Source: Poecilobothrus nobilitatus (Eukaryota > Arthropoda > Insecta > Diptera > Dolichopodidae). From it: a stretch of DNA of 64,000 nucleotides. Positions 10,563-21,660 of the stretch are shown here, in pieces. The notes under the pieces were generated by a model. It was given only the letters and a program-made list of their open reading frames with translations. It ran no database searches and had not been told where the DNA came from. The first letter of the stretch is position 1. Every line of letters begins with the position of its first letter. The stretch lies in NCBI GenBank assembly GCA_947095535.1, contig OX352772.1, positions 119,011,327 through 119,075,326 of the forward strand, in the 5' to 3' direction. Both the position numbers and the translations under genes were made by a program.

Positions 10563-11170
10563 TTAAGTCTTAACAATATAACATTTTTGGCCTTTCGGCC
10601 TCATTTCGGCCTCATTCGGCCTAAATAGCAGAAACAATATCCTACATAAGACAATCATCATGTCATCATTTAGAAATGTATTACTTACATGTGGTCTACC
10701 TATATAAGATGCATGTGTATAACATATTTCCCATAAAATATCATTGAAATATGTACATATAGTATATATAATGTGCGTATATTTAATAATTCTATAAACA
10801 TAATCAATTAAATTAGAAAACATATTCACATTTCTGTACAATATTTAATCAAAAATTAGTACATACATATATATTACACTTTGGCACACAAAATCATTCA
10901 ATAAATGTTGTCGTGATACATTAACAACATAACATTTTTGGCCGTTGTTAAGAAACAGAAACAATCTCCCATATACGACAATCATCATGTCATCATTCAG
11001 AAATGCCTTACTTACATGTGGTCTACCTATATAAGATGCATAACATATTTTCCATAAAATAAAATTGAAATATGTACATATAGTATGTATAATGTGCGTA
11101 CATTTAAAAATACTATAAACATAATCAATTAAATTAGAAAACATATTCACATTTCTGTACAGTATTTAAT
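10563..11170 (+). repeat. Two ~290-bp direct repeats within Helitron copy 1
   Basis: The block containing TTACATGTGGTCTACCTATA (near 10684) and TCTGTACAATATTTAATC (near 10833) recurs at about 11011-11170. Both are near-identical, and single further copies lie at about 16210-16390 and, inverted, at about 18475-18620. The blocks are part of the Helitron-like body; the duplication is specific to copy 1. Confidence 0.75.
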
Positions 11171-11176
11171 CAAAAA

Positions 11177-12746
11177 CGAGGAAGAATACAGTTGCCTTTG
11201 TCAACTCTTAGATACCCGTACGAACCGTTAGTATGTTCACAGCCTGTCACTCTGCTTACAATATTATTTTTTTAATATTTTAGTATTTTAAAATAATTTG
11301 GGTGAATTTTATAATTTCTAGAACTATGGGTTGTAGATATATTCAAACTATATGTTTATACATTCTTCTAAAGCAAATTCTAACCTTCCACATAACGATT
11401 ATCAATCCAAAACTTTTTCAAATATTCTATAGTACCATTTAATACTAAGCGGTAAATGTATATTAAATTTACTTAGTACAAAATAATAAAGATAATTTTA
11501 AATATTATATTATATTATATTTAAATATTCCATTTACAAAATAATTTCTTATAAGTACAATAAAATATATATATGTATGGAAATACGGCGCTATATAATA
11601 TACATATATACTCTTATCATTCATTCACTAGTGACATATACGATATATTGTAAATAAACATGATATTATATAAGTATGTATATATATCAATATCATATAA
11701 ATAAAAATTCTTCAAGCAACCGTTATGTTGTTTATTTATTTACATTTTTTTGTATCACGCATTATATGTTCAAAAATTTCAAATTATCGAGTAAAACAAA
11801 ATGCAAAAAATTAGTTAAAGAAATTTGTTAGAAAATTTGAAAAAATCAAGTAACTCTTTCGTCAATTATATAGTAACCATATAATATTAAATAAAGTTGT
11901 TAACAGAAATAAGAGTATAATATTGAAGCTTTAATTTTTGTGTATTACTTCAAAAAAATGTTAACAGGTGTTCAAGTTACAGGTGTTTAAAAATTGGAAA
12001 TTTTCAGTTTTTCACCCCTTACAGCTCCTAAACGGGAGGTGATACAAAAAAAATTTTTGAGATGACTCATACTTATTTTCAAAGATCTAACTTCTGTCAA
12101 AATTTCAAGTTTCCAAATTAAACTGTTTATAAGATAGAAGGGTTAAAGGATTTTGCAAAATTTTATTTTCGCATAACGGTAAATTAAGACACCGTATGCC
12201 ACAAAAATATATTTATTGTATATATACTTTTAAAGCTAATAAAAGTAGTAATCGTTTGGCGTTTTCAAAATGAAGATATACCTTATACAACTTATGCTGT
12301 AACAATTTAAATATGGAGCTTTTTTGAACCTTTGGGGAGCTGTAGCTCCGTAACGGGTGGGGGTACAAAAAAAAGTTATTAAAAATAAAATTAATATTTT
12401 TGTGACATCTATCAGCAGTTAAAATTTCATAGCTCTATTTCAAAAAAAATGTGGGGATCTAAAAGTTAGATGTTTGAGAGCTACCCTAAGGTTTGGTCCA
12501 AACTCAACCAAAAAAAATAGGGAACCTACAAATTACTCCCAGAATATTTTGTGTAAATTTCAAGATTCTAGCTTTCTTAGTTTTTGAGTTAGCGTGCTGA
12601 CGGACGGACGGACGAACACGGCTCAAAAGTCTTAGAATTTTTTTCTGATCCGATCTATACCTTTGAAGGTATATCTAGCTCGCTTATTTCGAGGTGTTAC
12701 AAACGGAGGAGTAATTTTATTATACCCGATCCTATCGTACGGGTAT
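11177..12746 (+). mobile_element. 1.57-kb non-coding repeat element, copy 1
   Basis: It starts CGAGGAAGAATACAG and ends TCGTACGGGTAT. A 12-bp inverted match (ATACCCGTACGA at 11212-11223 against TCGTACGGGTAT at 12735-12746) lies near the left and at the right end. A copy in the opposite orientation lies at 40583-42150 with about 97-98 percent identity by eye and almost the same length. Here it interrupts the Helitron body: Helitron copy 2 reads straight from TTTAATCA into TACATACATA near 16387. It contains a GACG microsatellite (12598-12616) and no ORF of note. Its superfamily is unknown to me. Confidence 0.7.
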
Positions 12747-12896
12747 AATGAGTACATACATATTTAAAGAACAGAAAACTTTGCACTCTTATCCATATAC
12801 AGTTCTTACACAAATTTTTAGCCTTATTCAATATCAATTTGAAAACATAATTAGGAAAAGTTAACGTAAAAAAATTCTGGTTCATTTATAAAGGTA

Positions 12897-14230
12897 AACA
12901 AGGTAGAATGTAAACCAACGGTTTTTAAAAGCGCACATTTCCAAACTCAATACAAACTGTTTAGAATTATGACCTACACAAAAATTTTAAAATTTCATGG
13001 AATAAGAGAAAACGTGAAAATAGGACATTTTTGAAATTTTAAGGGGCTGTAAGTCCGGAATCCTATACAACTAAGAAAAGCCGTTAACACACGTAAAAGC
13101 AAATTATTCAAGCTTTAATTTTCATGCCTTACCGAAGAAAAATTTTTACAGGTGCCTAAGTTACAGCTGTCTAAAAATAGCAAATTTTCAATTTTTGAGG
13201 CGTAATAACTCTTAAACAGGGGGTGTTACCACAAAATTTTCTGAGGAAACTTATACTAATTCTAAAAGTTCTTTCTTGTCTCAAAATTTCAGGTTTCTAT
13301 CTAAAGGCGTGCCAGAGTTATGAAAAAAGAAATTTCATGCAAAATATGGTTTTCACAGAACGGTAAATTTAAATAATAAATTACAAAATATTGCACAATT
13401 TTGATATTGTTTTATATAGATAATAAAATTTTCGATCTTCTGGCGGTTTTAGATTGCAAAACTATTACGCAGGGCCTGAGATATATACTTCTGAAAATGG
13501 GGCTTTTTCGCAATTTTGAAGAGCTGCAACTTTGGAACCCTTTACAACTAAAACAAACCTTTAACATACATTAAAATATATTACTGTAGCTTTCAATTTT
13601 ATATCTTGCAGAAGTAAAATGTGTACAGGTTCCTAAGTTACAGGTGTTTAAAAATAGCAAATTTTCAATTTTTAAGCCCCAGTAGCTCATAAACAGGGGT
13701 GGTCCAAAAAAATTTTCTGAGCAAACTTATACTAATTCTAAAAGTTCTTTCTTGCTTAAAAATTTCAAGCTTCTATCTAGAAGCGTGCCGGAGTTATGAA
13801 AGTTGAAAAATCATGCAAAATTTGGTTTTCACATAACGGTAAATTTAAATACTAAATTTAAAAAAATTGTATAATTTTGATATTAATTTACAAAGATAAA
13901 AGAAATACCTGTCGAATGACGTTTTCGGATTGAAAAAATCTTAAGCAGAACATAAGATATATGCATTTAAAAATAGGGCTTTTTCAAAGTTTGAGGGGAT
14001 GTAGCTCCGTAATGGGGGGGGGCTACATGAAAAAGTTGTTCCACAAAATTATTTTTTTTATGAGACCTACCTATGGTTAAAATTTTTTTTCTCTATCTTT
14101 AACGGTGTAGAAGTTTTGTAAACAGCCGGACGGATGAACGGACGGACGGACGGACGGACAGAGTGAAACTAATAAGCACATTTTTTCAAAATTTTTTTGG
14201 AAATGTGCTAAAAACAATCCTATATTAAAC
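12897..14230 (+). repeat. Block of ~477-bp tandem modules
   Basis: The phrase around GAAGAGCTGCAACTTTGGAA recurs every ~477 bp (13040, 13517, 13990), with neighbouring blocks such as AAGTTACAGGTGTTTAAAAA, AAACAGGGGGTGTT and CACATAACGGTAAATTTAAA. Related modules occur inside the 1.57-kb repeat and, as single blocks, at 45592-46190 and 54420-55018. Helitron copy 2 lacks the block. A GACG microsatellite (about 14130-14160) closes it. Confidence 0.7.
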
Positions 14231-14770
14231 AGAACCTGAGATGTATGCATATAAAAAGGAGTTTTTTCAAAATTTGAAGAGCTGTGGATGCTGTAGGATC
14301 TCCAACGGTGAGGGTACATAAAAAAGTTGTTCTACAACATTACTCTTTTAAGAGACCTATGCATAGTTAATATTTAATTGCTCTTTATTAAACAGTATAT
14401 AAGTTTTAACAGACGAAGGGACAGAGCGAATCTAATAGCAAATTTTTCAAAAAGTGTGTAAAAGCATTATTCACAAAAACATGAAGTGACATTACTTTAA
14501 AAAAAAAATTGATTACATTATGGCCTATTATAATTTAAATACGACTTTATGTTTCGGTATTAACGAATATATTGTGAAAACTCACTTCGCCGTAATTGTG
14601 TACTCAATAGATTATTGATTCCTTTAAAGATTTTTTGTAGACGAATTGTCTCTAATTCTTCGCTCTGTTTATTCAATTTAATTAAATGTAATAAATAATA
14701 GAATATTAACTATATTAATGCAGAAACAGAAGTTAATAATTTTCATTTCATAAAGCCAATAAAATACTCT

Positions 14771-14796
14771 CGGCAACGCCGTGTACTCTGCTAGTC
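14771..14796 (+). other. Helitron 3' terminus directly joined to the next 5' terminus
   Basis: A perfect 4-bp stem with 3-base loop (CGGC AAC GCCG) is followed after nine bases by CTAG at 14791-14794. The next bases are TC (14795-14796), opening TCTAATAAATAAGGAAG. The inverted copy at 19767 starts with TCTAATACATATATAAGG, which supports this as the true 5' end. The two elements therefore abut head to tail with no bases between. Confidence 0.65.
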
Positions 14797-17136
14797 TAAT
14801 AAATAAGGAAGAAATTCTGTTTGTTTGTTTGTTTGTGCTCTTTTCACGTAAAAACCACCAGTCCGATTGCAACCAAATTTTGCAGGGACATTTCTACGAC
14901 CCCGGAAAGTGTTATAAGCTATATCGTGTTGCGGTTCATTAACCCATTGCGGCCCGAGAGCCATTTAAAGCTTTTCCGTTTTTTCGTTGTCCTGCCTAAA
15001 CGGTTTGATCGATTGAGTTGAAAATTTGTACAAATGTTGTTCTTAACTTTCGACGGATGTCGAAGAAACTTGAATTCAATATGTTACCCGGATTCGGGCC
15101 GGCGGGCTTTCAAAAAATTTTTGTTTCTGATTTATGTCCAATTTTGTATGGTGGTTTTATGGTCCGAAAAAAAGCCTGTGACAAATTTTATGAAGTTCCG
15201 GTAACCCGTTTGGGCAGGAGAGCTGAACGAAGTTCATTAAATTTTTCTGTTGTCTTGCTTAAACGGTTTAATCAATTGATTTAAAAATTCGCAAAATTCG
15301 TTACAATCCATTAACCCGTTTCGGCACCAGGGGTCAGTGAAACTTTGTAATTTACTTAGTTGTCGCACTTAAACTATTTTGACCGATTAAGTTAAAAATT
15401 TATCAAAGTGTAGCTCTTTACCACAGGAGCTCACTGAGTTAATTTGGTTACGATTCATTAACTCGTTTCAGCACCAGGGCTCAATGAAGCTTTTCAATTT
15501 CTTTGTTGTCCCGCTTAAACGGTTTTACCAATTGATTTTAATTTACAAAAGTGTAGCTCTTCACCCCAGAATATCACTCAGTTGATTTGGTAACGATCCA
15601 TTAACCCGTTTCAGCACCAGGGAATTTAACTTTTTTAATTATGCTATAAAGTTGAGGTGTTTATAGCATAAGCTTTCTGAGTTGATTTGGTTACGATACA
15701 TTAACCCATTAGGCTTCAGTCCATGAAGTTTCTCATTTTTTGTTGTTGTGCTTAAACGATTTGACCAAATATTTGGACAAGTATTGCACTTTGGCACACA
15801 AAATCATTCAATAAATTTTGTTGTGATATATTAATACATTTCGACACGATAGACAGTCAAAAAAAAATGTTATTTCTAATTTGTGTCTAATTTGGCAGGA
15901 TGAATTTATGGTTCTAAATAAAGCCTGTGACAAAATGTTTTTTGACGTTTGTTAACCCATTTCCGCACGAGCACCTGTTAAAAATGTTTTGCCTAATTTT
16001 TTGTATTGATATTATTATTAAAAAGATATTTCCAACATTCTTTACTTTTATCTATACTGTTTAATATTCAGTACAGTAATTAAAGTAACCTTATTAAGTA
16101 TCTTAAGAATATTGTGTTTAAGTCTTAACAACATAACATTTTCGGCCGTTGTTAAAAAACAGAAATAATTTTCTATACATTAGACAATCATCAGTTCATC
16201 ATTCAGAAATGCATTACTTACATGTGGTTTTTATATGTGGTCTACCTATATAAGATGCATGTGTATAACATATTTTCCATAAAATATTATTGAAATAAAT
16301 ATGTATAATATCCGTATATTTAAAAATACTATAAACATAATCAATTAAATTAGAAAACATATTCACATTTCTGTACAGTATTTAATCATACATACATATT
16401 TAAAGAACTGAAAACCTTACATTCTTATCCATACACAATTTTTACACATAGTTTTAGCCAATCAATTTGAATACATAATTAGAAAAAGTAAACGAAAAAA
16501 AATGCAGGTTGATTTATAAAGGTAAAACACAATCATGTAGTTTTTATATTAAAAAAAATATGTTAAACATTGCATTTAAAAAGAAGTTTTTTCAAAATTT
16601 GAAGAGCTGTCGGTGCTGTAGGATCTCCAACGGTGAGGGTACGTAAAAAAGTTGTTCTACAACATTACTCTTTTAAGAGACCTATGCTTAGTTAATATTT
16701 CATTGCTCTTTATTAAACAGTATATAAGTTTTGTAAACGGACGAATTGACAGAGCGAACCTAATAGCAAATTTTTCAAAATGTGCTTAAAAGGATAATTC
16801 ACAAAAACATCAAGTGCCATTACTTACGAAAAAAATGTATTACATTATGGGCTTTTATAATTGAAATGCAATTTTATGTTTCGGTATTAATGAATAGATA
16901 TTGTTAATGAAGATATTAAAACTCACTTCGCCGTAATTGTGCACTCAATAGATTATTGATTCCTTTAAAGATTTTTTGTAGACGAATTGTCTTTAATTTT
17001 TCGCTCTGTTTATTCAATTTAACTAAATGTAATAAAAATTAGAATATGAACTACCAGCATCTGAAAATTCATAGTAATACGTGAACTATATTAATTAAAT
17101 TATATTAACCCAAAAGCAAAAGTTAATAATTTTTAT
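14795..17136 (+). mobile_element. Helitron-like element, copy 2 (3'-truncated)
   Basis: It opens TCTAATAAATAAGGAAGAAA, then GTTTGTTTGTTTG, then a moderately GC-rich block (ACCCCGGAAAG, GCCCGAGAGCC). Next come the ~145-bp modules (15293-15780), the ~290-bp block (about 16180-16390) and a terminal block (16575-17136). That last block matches 14240-14750 of copy 1, including CCAACGGTGAGGGTAC. The copy stops before the hairpin-CTAG terminus. Short open frames such as the one at 14821-15021 are translations of the conserved repeat, seen again inverted at 19537-19737, and do not look like a real protein. Confidence 0.65.
15293..15780 (+). repeat. ~145-bp tandem modules inside the Helitron-like element
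   Basis: The phrase TTACGATCCATTAACCCG-TTTCGGCACC recurs at about 15300, 15448, 15591 and 15691 (last one shortened). Between these lie TTTCTTTGTTGTC, TTGAGTTG/AAATTTACAAAAGTGT and CACAGGAGCTCACT. The same modules occur at 8687-8976 and 9850-10180 and inverted at 19010-19360. Confidence 0.8.
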
Positions 17137-17316
17137 CCTCCTTATTATTTGTGTTTTACGTGCTTATTATTTAAACATCGAAATGTATTTAAAAAAACTA
17201 ATAAGAAATATTTATATTTGTTTACAGAAAGTAATGGTTCGACCAACGCGATGATTGGCGGCTTTCGGCTGGACTTTACCCAACAACACAATATAAATAG
17301 AAATACATAATAATAA
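17137..17316. other. Spacer between Helitron copy 2 and the Polinton-type relic
   Basis: Mostly A+T-rich, with one GC-richer patch (GTTCGACCAACGCGATGATTGGCGGC, around 17237-17262). No frame, fold or repeat is recognised; the patch is unexplained. Confidence 0.35.
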
Positions 17317-17949
17317 CAAAATTACCTGTTCAAAATACTCAATATACGCTTTTTTGGTTGGGAATTTAATAAGTTGAAAGTCCCATTAAAAAATAGGTTG
17401 ATTTACCCGAAAATTGAAAAATTAAAATGGTGTAATCGAGAAATTTTTGTTATTCCGAAAAATATAGATTTTCCTGATATAGAGTTTTATAATGAAAATA
17501 AACCTACTTTAATTGTTTTAGATTATTTAATGTTAGATTCTGCAAATAAACAGGTATATGAGCTATTTATTAATCGCACCATGGTGATTTAACTATTGTA
17601 TTGTTAAAGCAAACGTTTTTCATCAGGGGCAATTCTCAAGAGATATTTCATTAAATTGTAAATATTAGAGATATTTCATTAAATTGTAAATATTTAGTGC
17701 TGTTCAAAACTTTCGATACAAATCACAGAGTTTTCCTCTTGCTAGACAACTATATTGGGTTTACAACTATAGAATATAAAGGGTTTCTTGAGAGTATATA
17801 ATGAATCAACATCAAAACCGCATGGTTATATTGTGTGGGATTTAAGATAAGACTTTAACGATTTATTTCGTATTAGAACTAATATTTTTTCAAAAGAATA
17901 TCGCATATGTTTCTGTGATGCGGATAATTTGAAAAACAGCTGGTAAAAT
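17317..17949 (+). pseudogene. Polinton/Maverick-type genome-packaging ATPase, C-terminal part, broken
   Basis: An open frame from 17317 to 17591 contains TLIVLDYLMLD (17509-17541), a Walker B-like strand. Soon after, in other frames, come a His-His pair with LTIVLLKQTFF and further blocks typical of FtsK/HerA-like packaging ATPases of Polintons and adintoviruses. These enzymes use ATP to move DNA into a capsid. The P-loop region is absent, so the gene is 5'-truncated. A short tandem duplication (AGATATTTCATTAAATTG, 17641-17691) and at least two frame changes break it. The family call rests on motif order and on the small gene just downstream. Confidence 0.6.
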
Positions 17950-18138
17950 ATGAAACGATTGAAGAAAAAGCAATATATACTACATGTACTAGAAAAGTAC
18001 AACAAGAGGCAATTTCGTGAAAATATTCTTAAATATTGTGATGATGATATTATAAAAACTATTGCTGAAATTGCAATCAATATATTAAATGATAATAATA
18101 AAATATCGCCCATAAAAGGCAAAATTAAAAAAACATAA
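17950..18138 (+). CDS. Small conserved Polinton/adintovirus-type protein
   Basis: A 62-aa frame beginning MKRLKKKQYILHVLEKYNKR, with no stop or frameshift. The layout is a basic N-terminus, a middle with NILKYCDDDIIKTIAEIAINIL, and a basic C-terminus ending KGKIKKT. It matches a small protein pattern I associate with Polintons and adintoviruses, usually close to the packaging ATPase. Its role is not known to me. It follows the ATPase remnant by only a few bases, which supports a common origin. It is probably no longer expressed, given the state of its neighbour. Confidence 0.5.
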   Translation: MKRLKKKQYILHVLEKYNKRQFRENILKYCDDDIIKTIAEIAINILNDNNKISPIKGKIKKT

Positions 18139-18209
18139 AAAACAATTAAGATTTCTAACCTGTGCTATATAATAAAGTATAAAAACCAAACGAAAAATAT
18201 TCATTCAAC

Positions 18210-18284
18210 ATGGTGGAATTTTTCACAACCTTAATTGGAACTATATTATCTGGTCTAATAGGAAAAGTGATCAGTAAGGCATAA
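18210..18284 (+). CDS. 24-residue hydrophobic mini-ORF beside the Polinton relic
   Basis: ATG at 18210 to TAA at 18282 encodes a peptide rich in Ile, Leu and Gly with two spaced small-residue patterns (GTILSGLIGK). It could be a membrane-active small virion protein of the type often present in Polinton/adenovirus-like elements, but it is too short to be sure. Its position 71 bp after the previous ORF on the same strand is the main support. Confidence 0.25.
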   Translation: MVEFFTTLIGTILSGLIGKVISKA

Positions 18285-18384
18285 TGCAACGAATGATTGT
18301 TATGTCACCAGAAATATTGTCAAAATTTAGTAAATTATTCTAGTTATCTTTTTCTTATAAGTAATTACGTTTTCAAACTGAAAT

Positions 18385-19767
18385 ATGCTAAAAATATGTG
18401 TAAAACCTGTATATGGATAAGAATGTAAGTATGCTGTTCTTTAAATATTTATGTATTCATTCATTTTTGAAACACTGTACAGAAATATGAATATGTTTTG
18501 TAATTTAATTGATTATGTTTATAGTATTTTTAAATATACGTACATTATACATTCTATACGTACATATTTCAATGATACGTTTTGAGAAATATATTGCACA
18601 TACATCTTATGTAGTAATGCATTCCTGAAAGATGATTTTCGTATGGAGGAAATTATTTTTGTTTTTTATTAACGGACGAAATTTTATGTTGTTAAGAGTT
18701 AAACACAGTATTCTTAAGACACTTAATTTGGTTACTTTAATTACTATTATATATTAGAAGTTTGTATTGAAAGCTTTTTATGGAATATCAAAAACAATAT
18801 AGACAAAAGTAAAGAGTGATGTAAATATTTTTTAAAAATAATAACAATACAACTTTTTGTATTGTTACCTATGCGGAAGTGTGTTAACGAACGTTATATA
18901 AAAATTTGTCACCGGCTTTATTTAGAACCGTAAATTAATCCTACCAAATTAGACACAAATTAGAAACAAAAATTTTCAATTGGTCAAACTGTTTAAGCAT
19001 GACAACAAAAAAATTAAAAACTTCATTGAGGCCTGTTGCTAAAACGGGTTAATGTATTCTAACCAAATCAACTTAGTGAGCTTTTGTGGTAAACAGCTAC
19101 ACTTTTGTAAATGTTCAAGTCAATTGGTCAAACCGTTTAAGAGCGGCAACAAAGAAATTAAAAAAATTCATTAAGCTGTGATGCCGGAACGGTTTAATTG
19201 ATCGCAACAAAATCAATTAAGATAGCTTCTGTGGTAAAAAATTACACTTTTGTAAATTGTCACCTCAATTGGTCAAGTTTAAGCGCGACAAAAAAGAAAT
19301 TTAATAAACTTTGTTCGGCTCTCGTGCTCAAACGGGTTACCGGAACTTTATAAAAATTTGTCTTAGGTCTTTTTACAGATCATAAAACCACCATACAAAA
19401 TTAGACATAAGTCGGAAACAAAAATTTTTTAAAGTCCGCCGGGTCCAATCCGGTTAATGTATTGCAACCAAATTTTTTGTTACTCGTTATTTCTTTGTTA
19501 CTCGCCGAAAGCTAAGATAAACATTTGTACAAATTTTCAACTCAATCGGTTAAACCGTTTAGGCAGGACAACGAAAAAACCAAAAACCTTTAACAGGCTC
19601 TCGGGCCGCGAAGGGTTAATGAACTGAAACGTGATATAGCCTATAACTCCTTTCGGGGTCGTAGAAATGTTCCTGCGAAACTTGGTTGCAATCGTACTGG
19701 TGGTTTTTACGTGAATCCGACCCAAACAAACAAACAAACAGAATTTCTTCCTTATATATGTATTAGA
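18385..19767 (-). mobile_element. Helitron-like element, copy 3, inverted and 3'-truncated
   Basis: Read on the minus strand it starts at 19767 with TCTAATACATATATAAGGAAG. It continues through GTTTGTTTGTTTG, the block with GCCCGAGAGCC, the ~145-bp modules (about 19360-19010) and the ~290-bp block, and ends near 18385 with sequence matching copy 2 near 16440. Divergence from copies 1 and 2 is moderate, with many small indels. The hairpin-CTAG end is missing. Confidence 0.65.
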
Positions 19768-19923
19768 AGAAAATTAAGTTAAAGTACGAATGCATTAGCA
19801 ATAAAAAAATTACAACATCAATAATATATTGGATTAATTTTATTGTTTATTGAATGAAAAAAAAATTAAACCAACATTATTTTATCTTCAAAGTAAAATA
19901 AAAAAGATATACTAAAATAATAA

Positions 19924-21085
19924 GGGTATTCACGAGTTGGTGCAAAAGTGCAAATTTTTTTTGCACCGTAGTAATATTTGCATCAACTCGTGAACGACCC
20001 TAGAATGAATTTTTATTGAACTGTTGAATATCGTTTATGTGGTTGTTTTGTTTACATAAAAATTTAATTTTCTTTCAAAGGAACAAAGAAGAAAATGGAG
20101 GCAACTGAAATTAAAAAAAAAGGAGAATAAAAAATGGCCATTTGAACTTTTAATGAATAAATATCTTTTCTCGAAAAAAAAGCAACAGAATTAACGACAG
20201 GAGTTTCTGCCAACTTTATTTCTGTACCGTCGACAAACCCGATACAATAAGGTATTTCCTCAAATAATTCTTTAACAAGATTGTTTCTTTCTTTTTTATT
20301 AGGCCAATAAATATATTTTGTTTTTTTTCTTAAAAAAGCTGAAATATTCGTTTGGTAATGTTTTGTATAGTTCCGCCATCTCCAATACCCAAAATTGTTG
20401 CTATTTTTTTTAATAGAAGCACTTTTGGCTGGTGATCCCAATCTGAAGAGTACTATTGCCAATTGCAAAGAAACAGGAAATTGAAGGCATGATGACTTTT
20501 TATTAAAATTTTCATCCTCATTTATTATATTTACAAGAATTTGAAATTGTGCTCTGCTAACCCGCAACATCTGGCGAAACCTGTTTTCATCAAAACTTGT
20601 TAGGATATCTTCACTCCATGCAACCGATTTAGGAATTTTATTCTTGATACTTCTTCGATTTGTAATTATAGTAATCAAATTTTCTTCAAGGTCTTCCATG
20701 ATTTCATCAACAGCTTCATCATCACTTTCGTCTAAAAAATATATGTATTATATACATACTTATGTATGTATATGGTTAAATATAAAAAATTTCAGTTATT
20801 TATATATCTTCATATGCTTGAGTTAATAAATACTCAGAAATTATTTTTTTACACTTTTTTTTGTCTAATATAGCGCTTACAAAAAATATATAAACAAACT
20901 TTGCAATGGTCTTGCACAAATATTCAATAGTGTTAGGTTTTGCATAGTCTTGCAAAAATTTTGCACTTTTTTATACATGAAAACAACAACAAATTGTGCA
21001 CTTTAACTGTCAAAAAATTTAAATATGCTACGGTGCAAAATTTTGTACTTGTGTAAGACCACTTTGAATCAACTCGTCAATACCC
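19924..21085 (-). mobile_element. PIF/Harbinger DNA transposon, internally deleted
   Basis: The terminal repeats match: GGGTATTCACGAGTTG at the left and, reverse-complemented, GGGTATTGACGAGTTG at the right. An imperfect inner repeat with GCAAAATTTTGCACCGTAG follows. The flanking bases are compatible with a 3-bp duplication, but the exact register (TAA or AAT) is ambiguous. The transposase frame lies on the minus strand and lacks its C-terminal part, so the copy cannot move itself. Confidence 0.75.
20064..20732 (-). pseudogene. HARBI1-like Harbinger transposase, C-terminally truncated
   Basis: The 211-aa frame from Met at 20699 contains a helix-turn-helix-like N-terminal half (FRQMLRVSRAQFQILV, then PVSLQLAIVLFRLG). 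The first catalytic Asp lies in YCIGFVDGTEIKL, followed by FFSRKDIYSLKVQM, the usual RKG/SIN block. The later catalytic Asp and Glu are absent: after about residue 185 the frame runs into unrelated sequence. The frame stays open upstream of Met to about 20732, where TTTTTTAG looks like a splice acceptor, so the true start may lie in an upstream exon. The intact enzyme would cut at the terminal repeats. Confidence 0.8.
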
Positions 21086-21660
21086 TTAATATCTAATTGT
21101 TAAACAATAATTTTAAGCAAGTATGTATTCTTATTCTAGTAAAATAATTGTTAAAAAAATTTACTCTTTCTGTATTATGGATAGTTTGTGAAACATTATA
21201 AAGAGAACAAATTTTTAATGAAGTTGATGAGAGAATCTGTACTAACAACTGTAATCAGTTTAACCATACTATTTAGTATAATATTAATTAGTAATGTAAA
21301 TGTACCATTCATTTAGTATAATATTATTTAGTAATTTACTTGAGTATAAAATTTAGAACTATGCATTGATAATAATTGCTGCTTGTTTAAAATAAAAATT
21401 AAATTCATTTTCTTACTTTTATCGGTATTTTCCTCTTCAACTATTAGAAACGCTTTATTTGGGTTTGAATGGATGTCTTTTGTAATTGAACGCAAAACAC
21501 CATTTATATACTTAGAAAATACTTTCTTTCTTGATTTATTAGCAGTATTGCAAGTAGTATGGATATACCGGTTCTGGGCAGAAGGAGCTTTTTAAACCTT
21601 TTAGTCCTCCTAAAAGTATGCAAAAAAATTATTTGCATACACTCGTCCAAAAAGTATGGA
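21086..21660. other. A+T-rich flank left of the Jockey insertion
   Basis: No gene is supported. The last ~60 bp (CTCCTAAAAGTATGCAAAAA near 21607) resemble the satellite array at 29361-30780. This fits the idea that both flanks were once one continuous array. Confidence 0.4.

Larger units (their letters stand above)
8436..14794 (+). mobile_element. Helitron-like element, copy 1 (5'-truncated, with nested insertions)
   Basis: The sequence from 8436 (GTTACCCCGATTCGGCCCGG) matches the interior of copy 2 from about 15080. It is followed by modules of about 145 bp starting TTACGATCCATTAACCCG. The 3' end is a short hairpin, CGGC-AAC-GCCG (14771-14781), nine bases later CTAG (14791-14794), which is the classic Helitron 3' terminus. 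Insertions at 8977-9842 and 11177-12746 split the copy, and a block of ~477-bp modules (12897-14230) is present here but absent from copy 2. No Rep/helicase gene is seen, so the copy is non-autonomous. Confidence 0.65.

Noticed and set aside
11501..11720. Replication origin or matrix-attachment site in the ATATAT-rich stretch
   Set aside because: A+T-richness is the background of the whole window, and this stretch is part of the 1.57-kb repeat present twice.
14821..15284. Protein-coding repeat gene (frames ending PKRFDRLS and KRFNQLI)
   Set aside because: The frames are short and recur as fragments in every Helitron-like copy with frame breaks at random places; conservation is of DNA, not protein.
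15293..15780. CRISPR-like array
   Set aside because: The repeats are about 145 bp with no constant short repeat or unique spacers, and the DNA is eukaryotic. They are tandem modules of a Helitron-like element.
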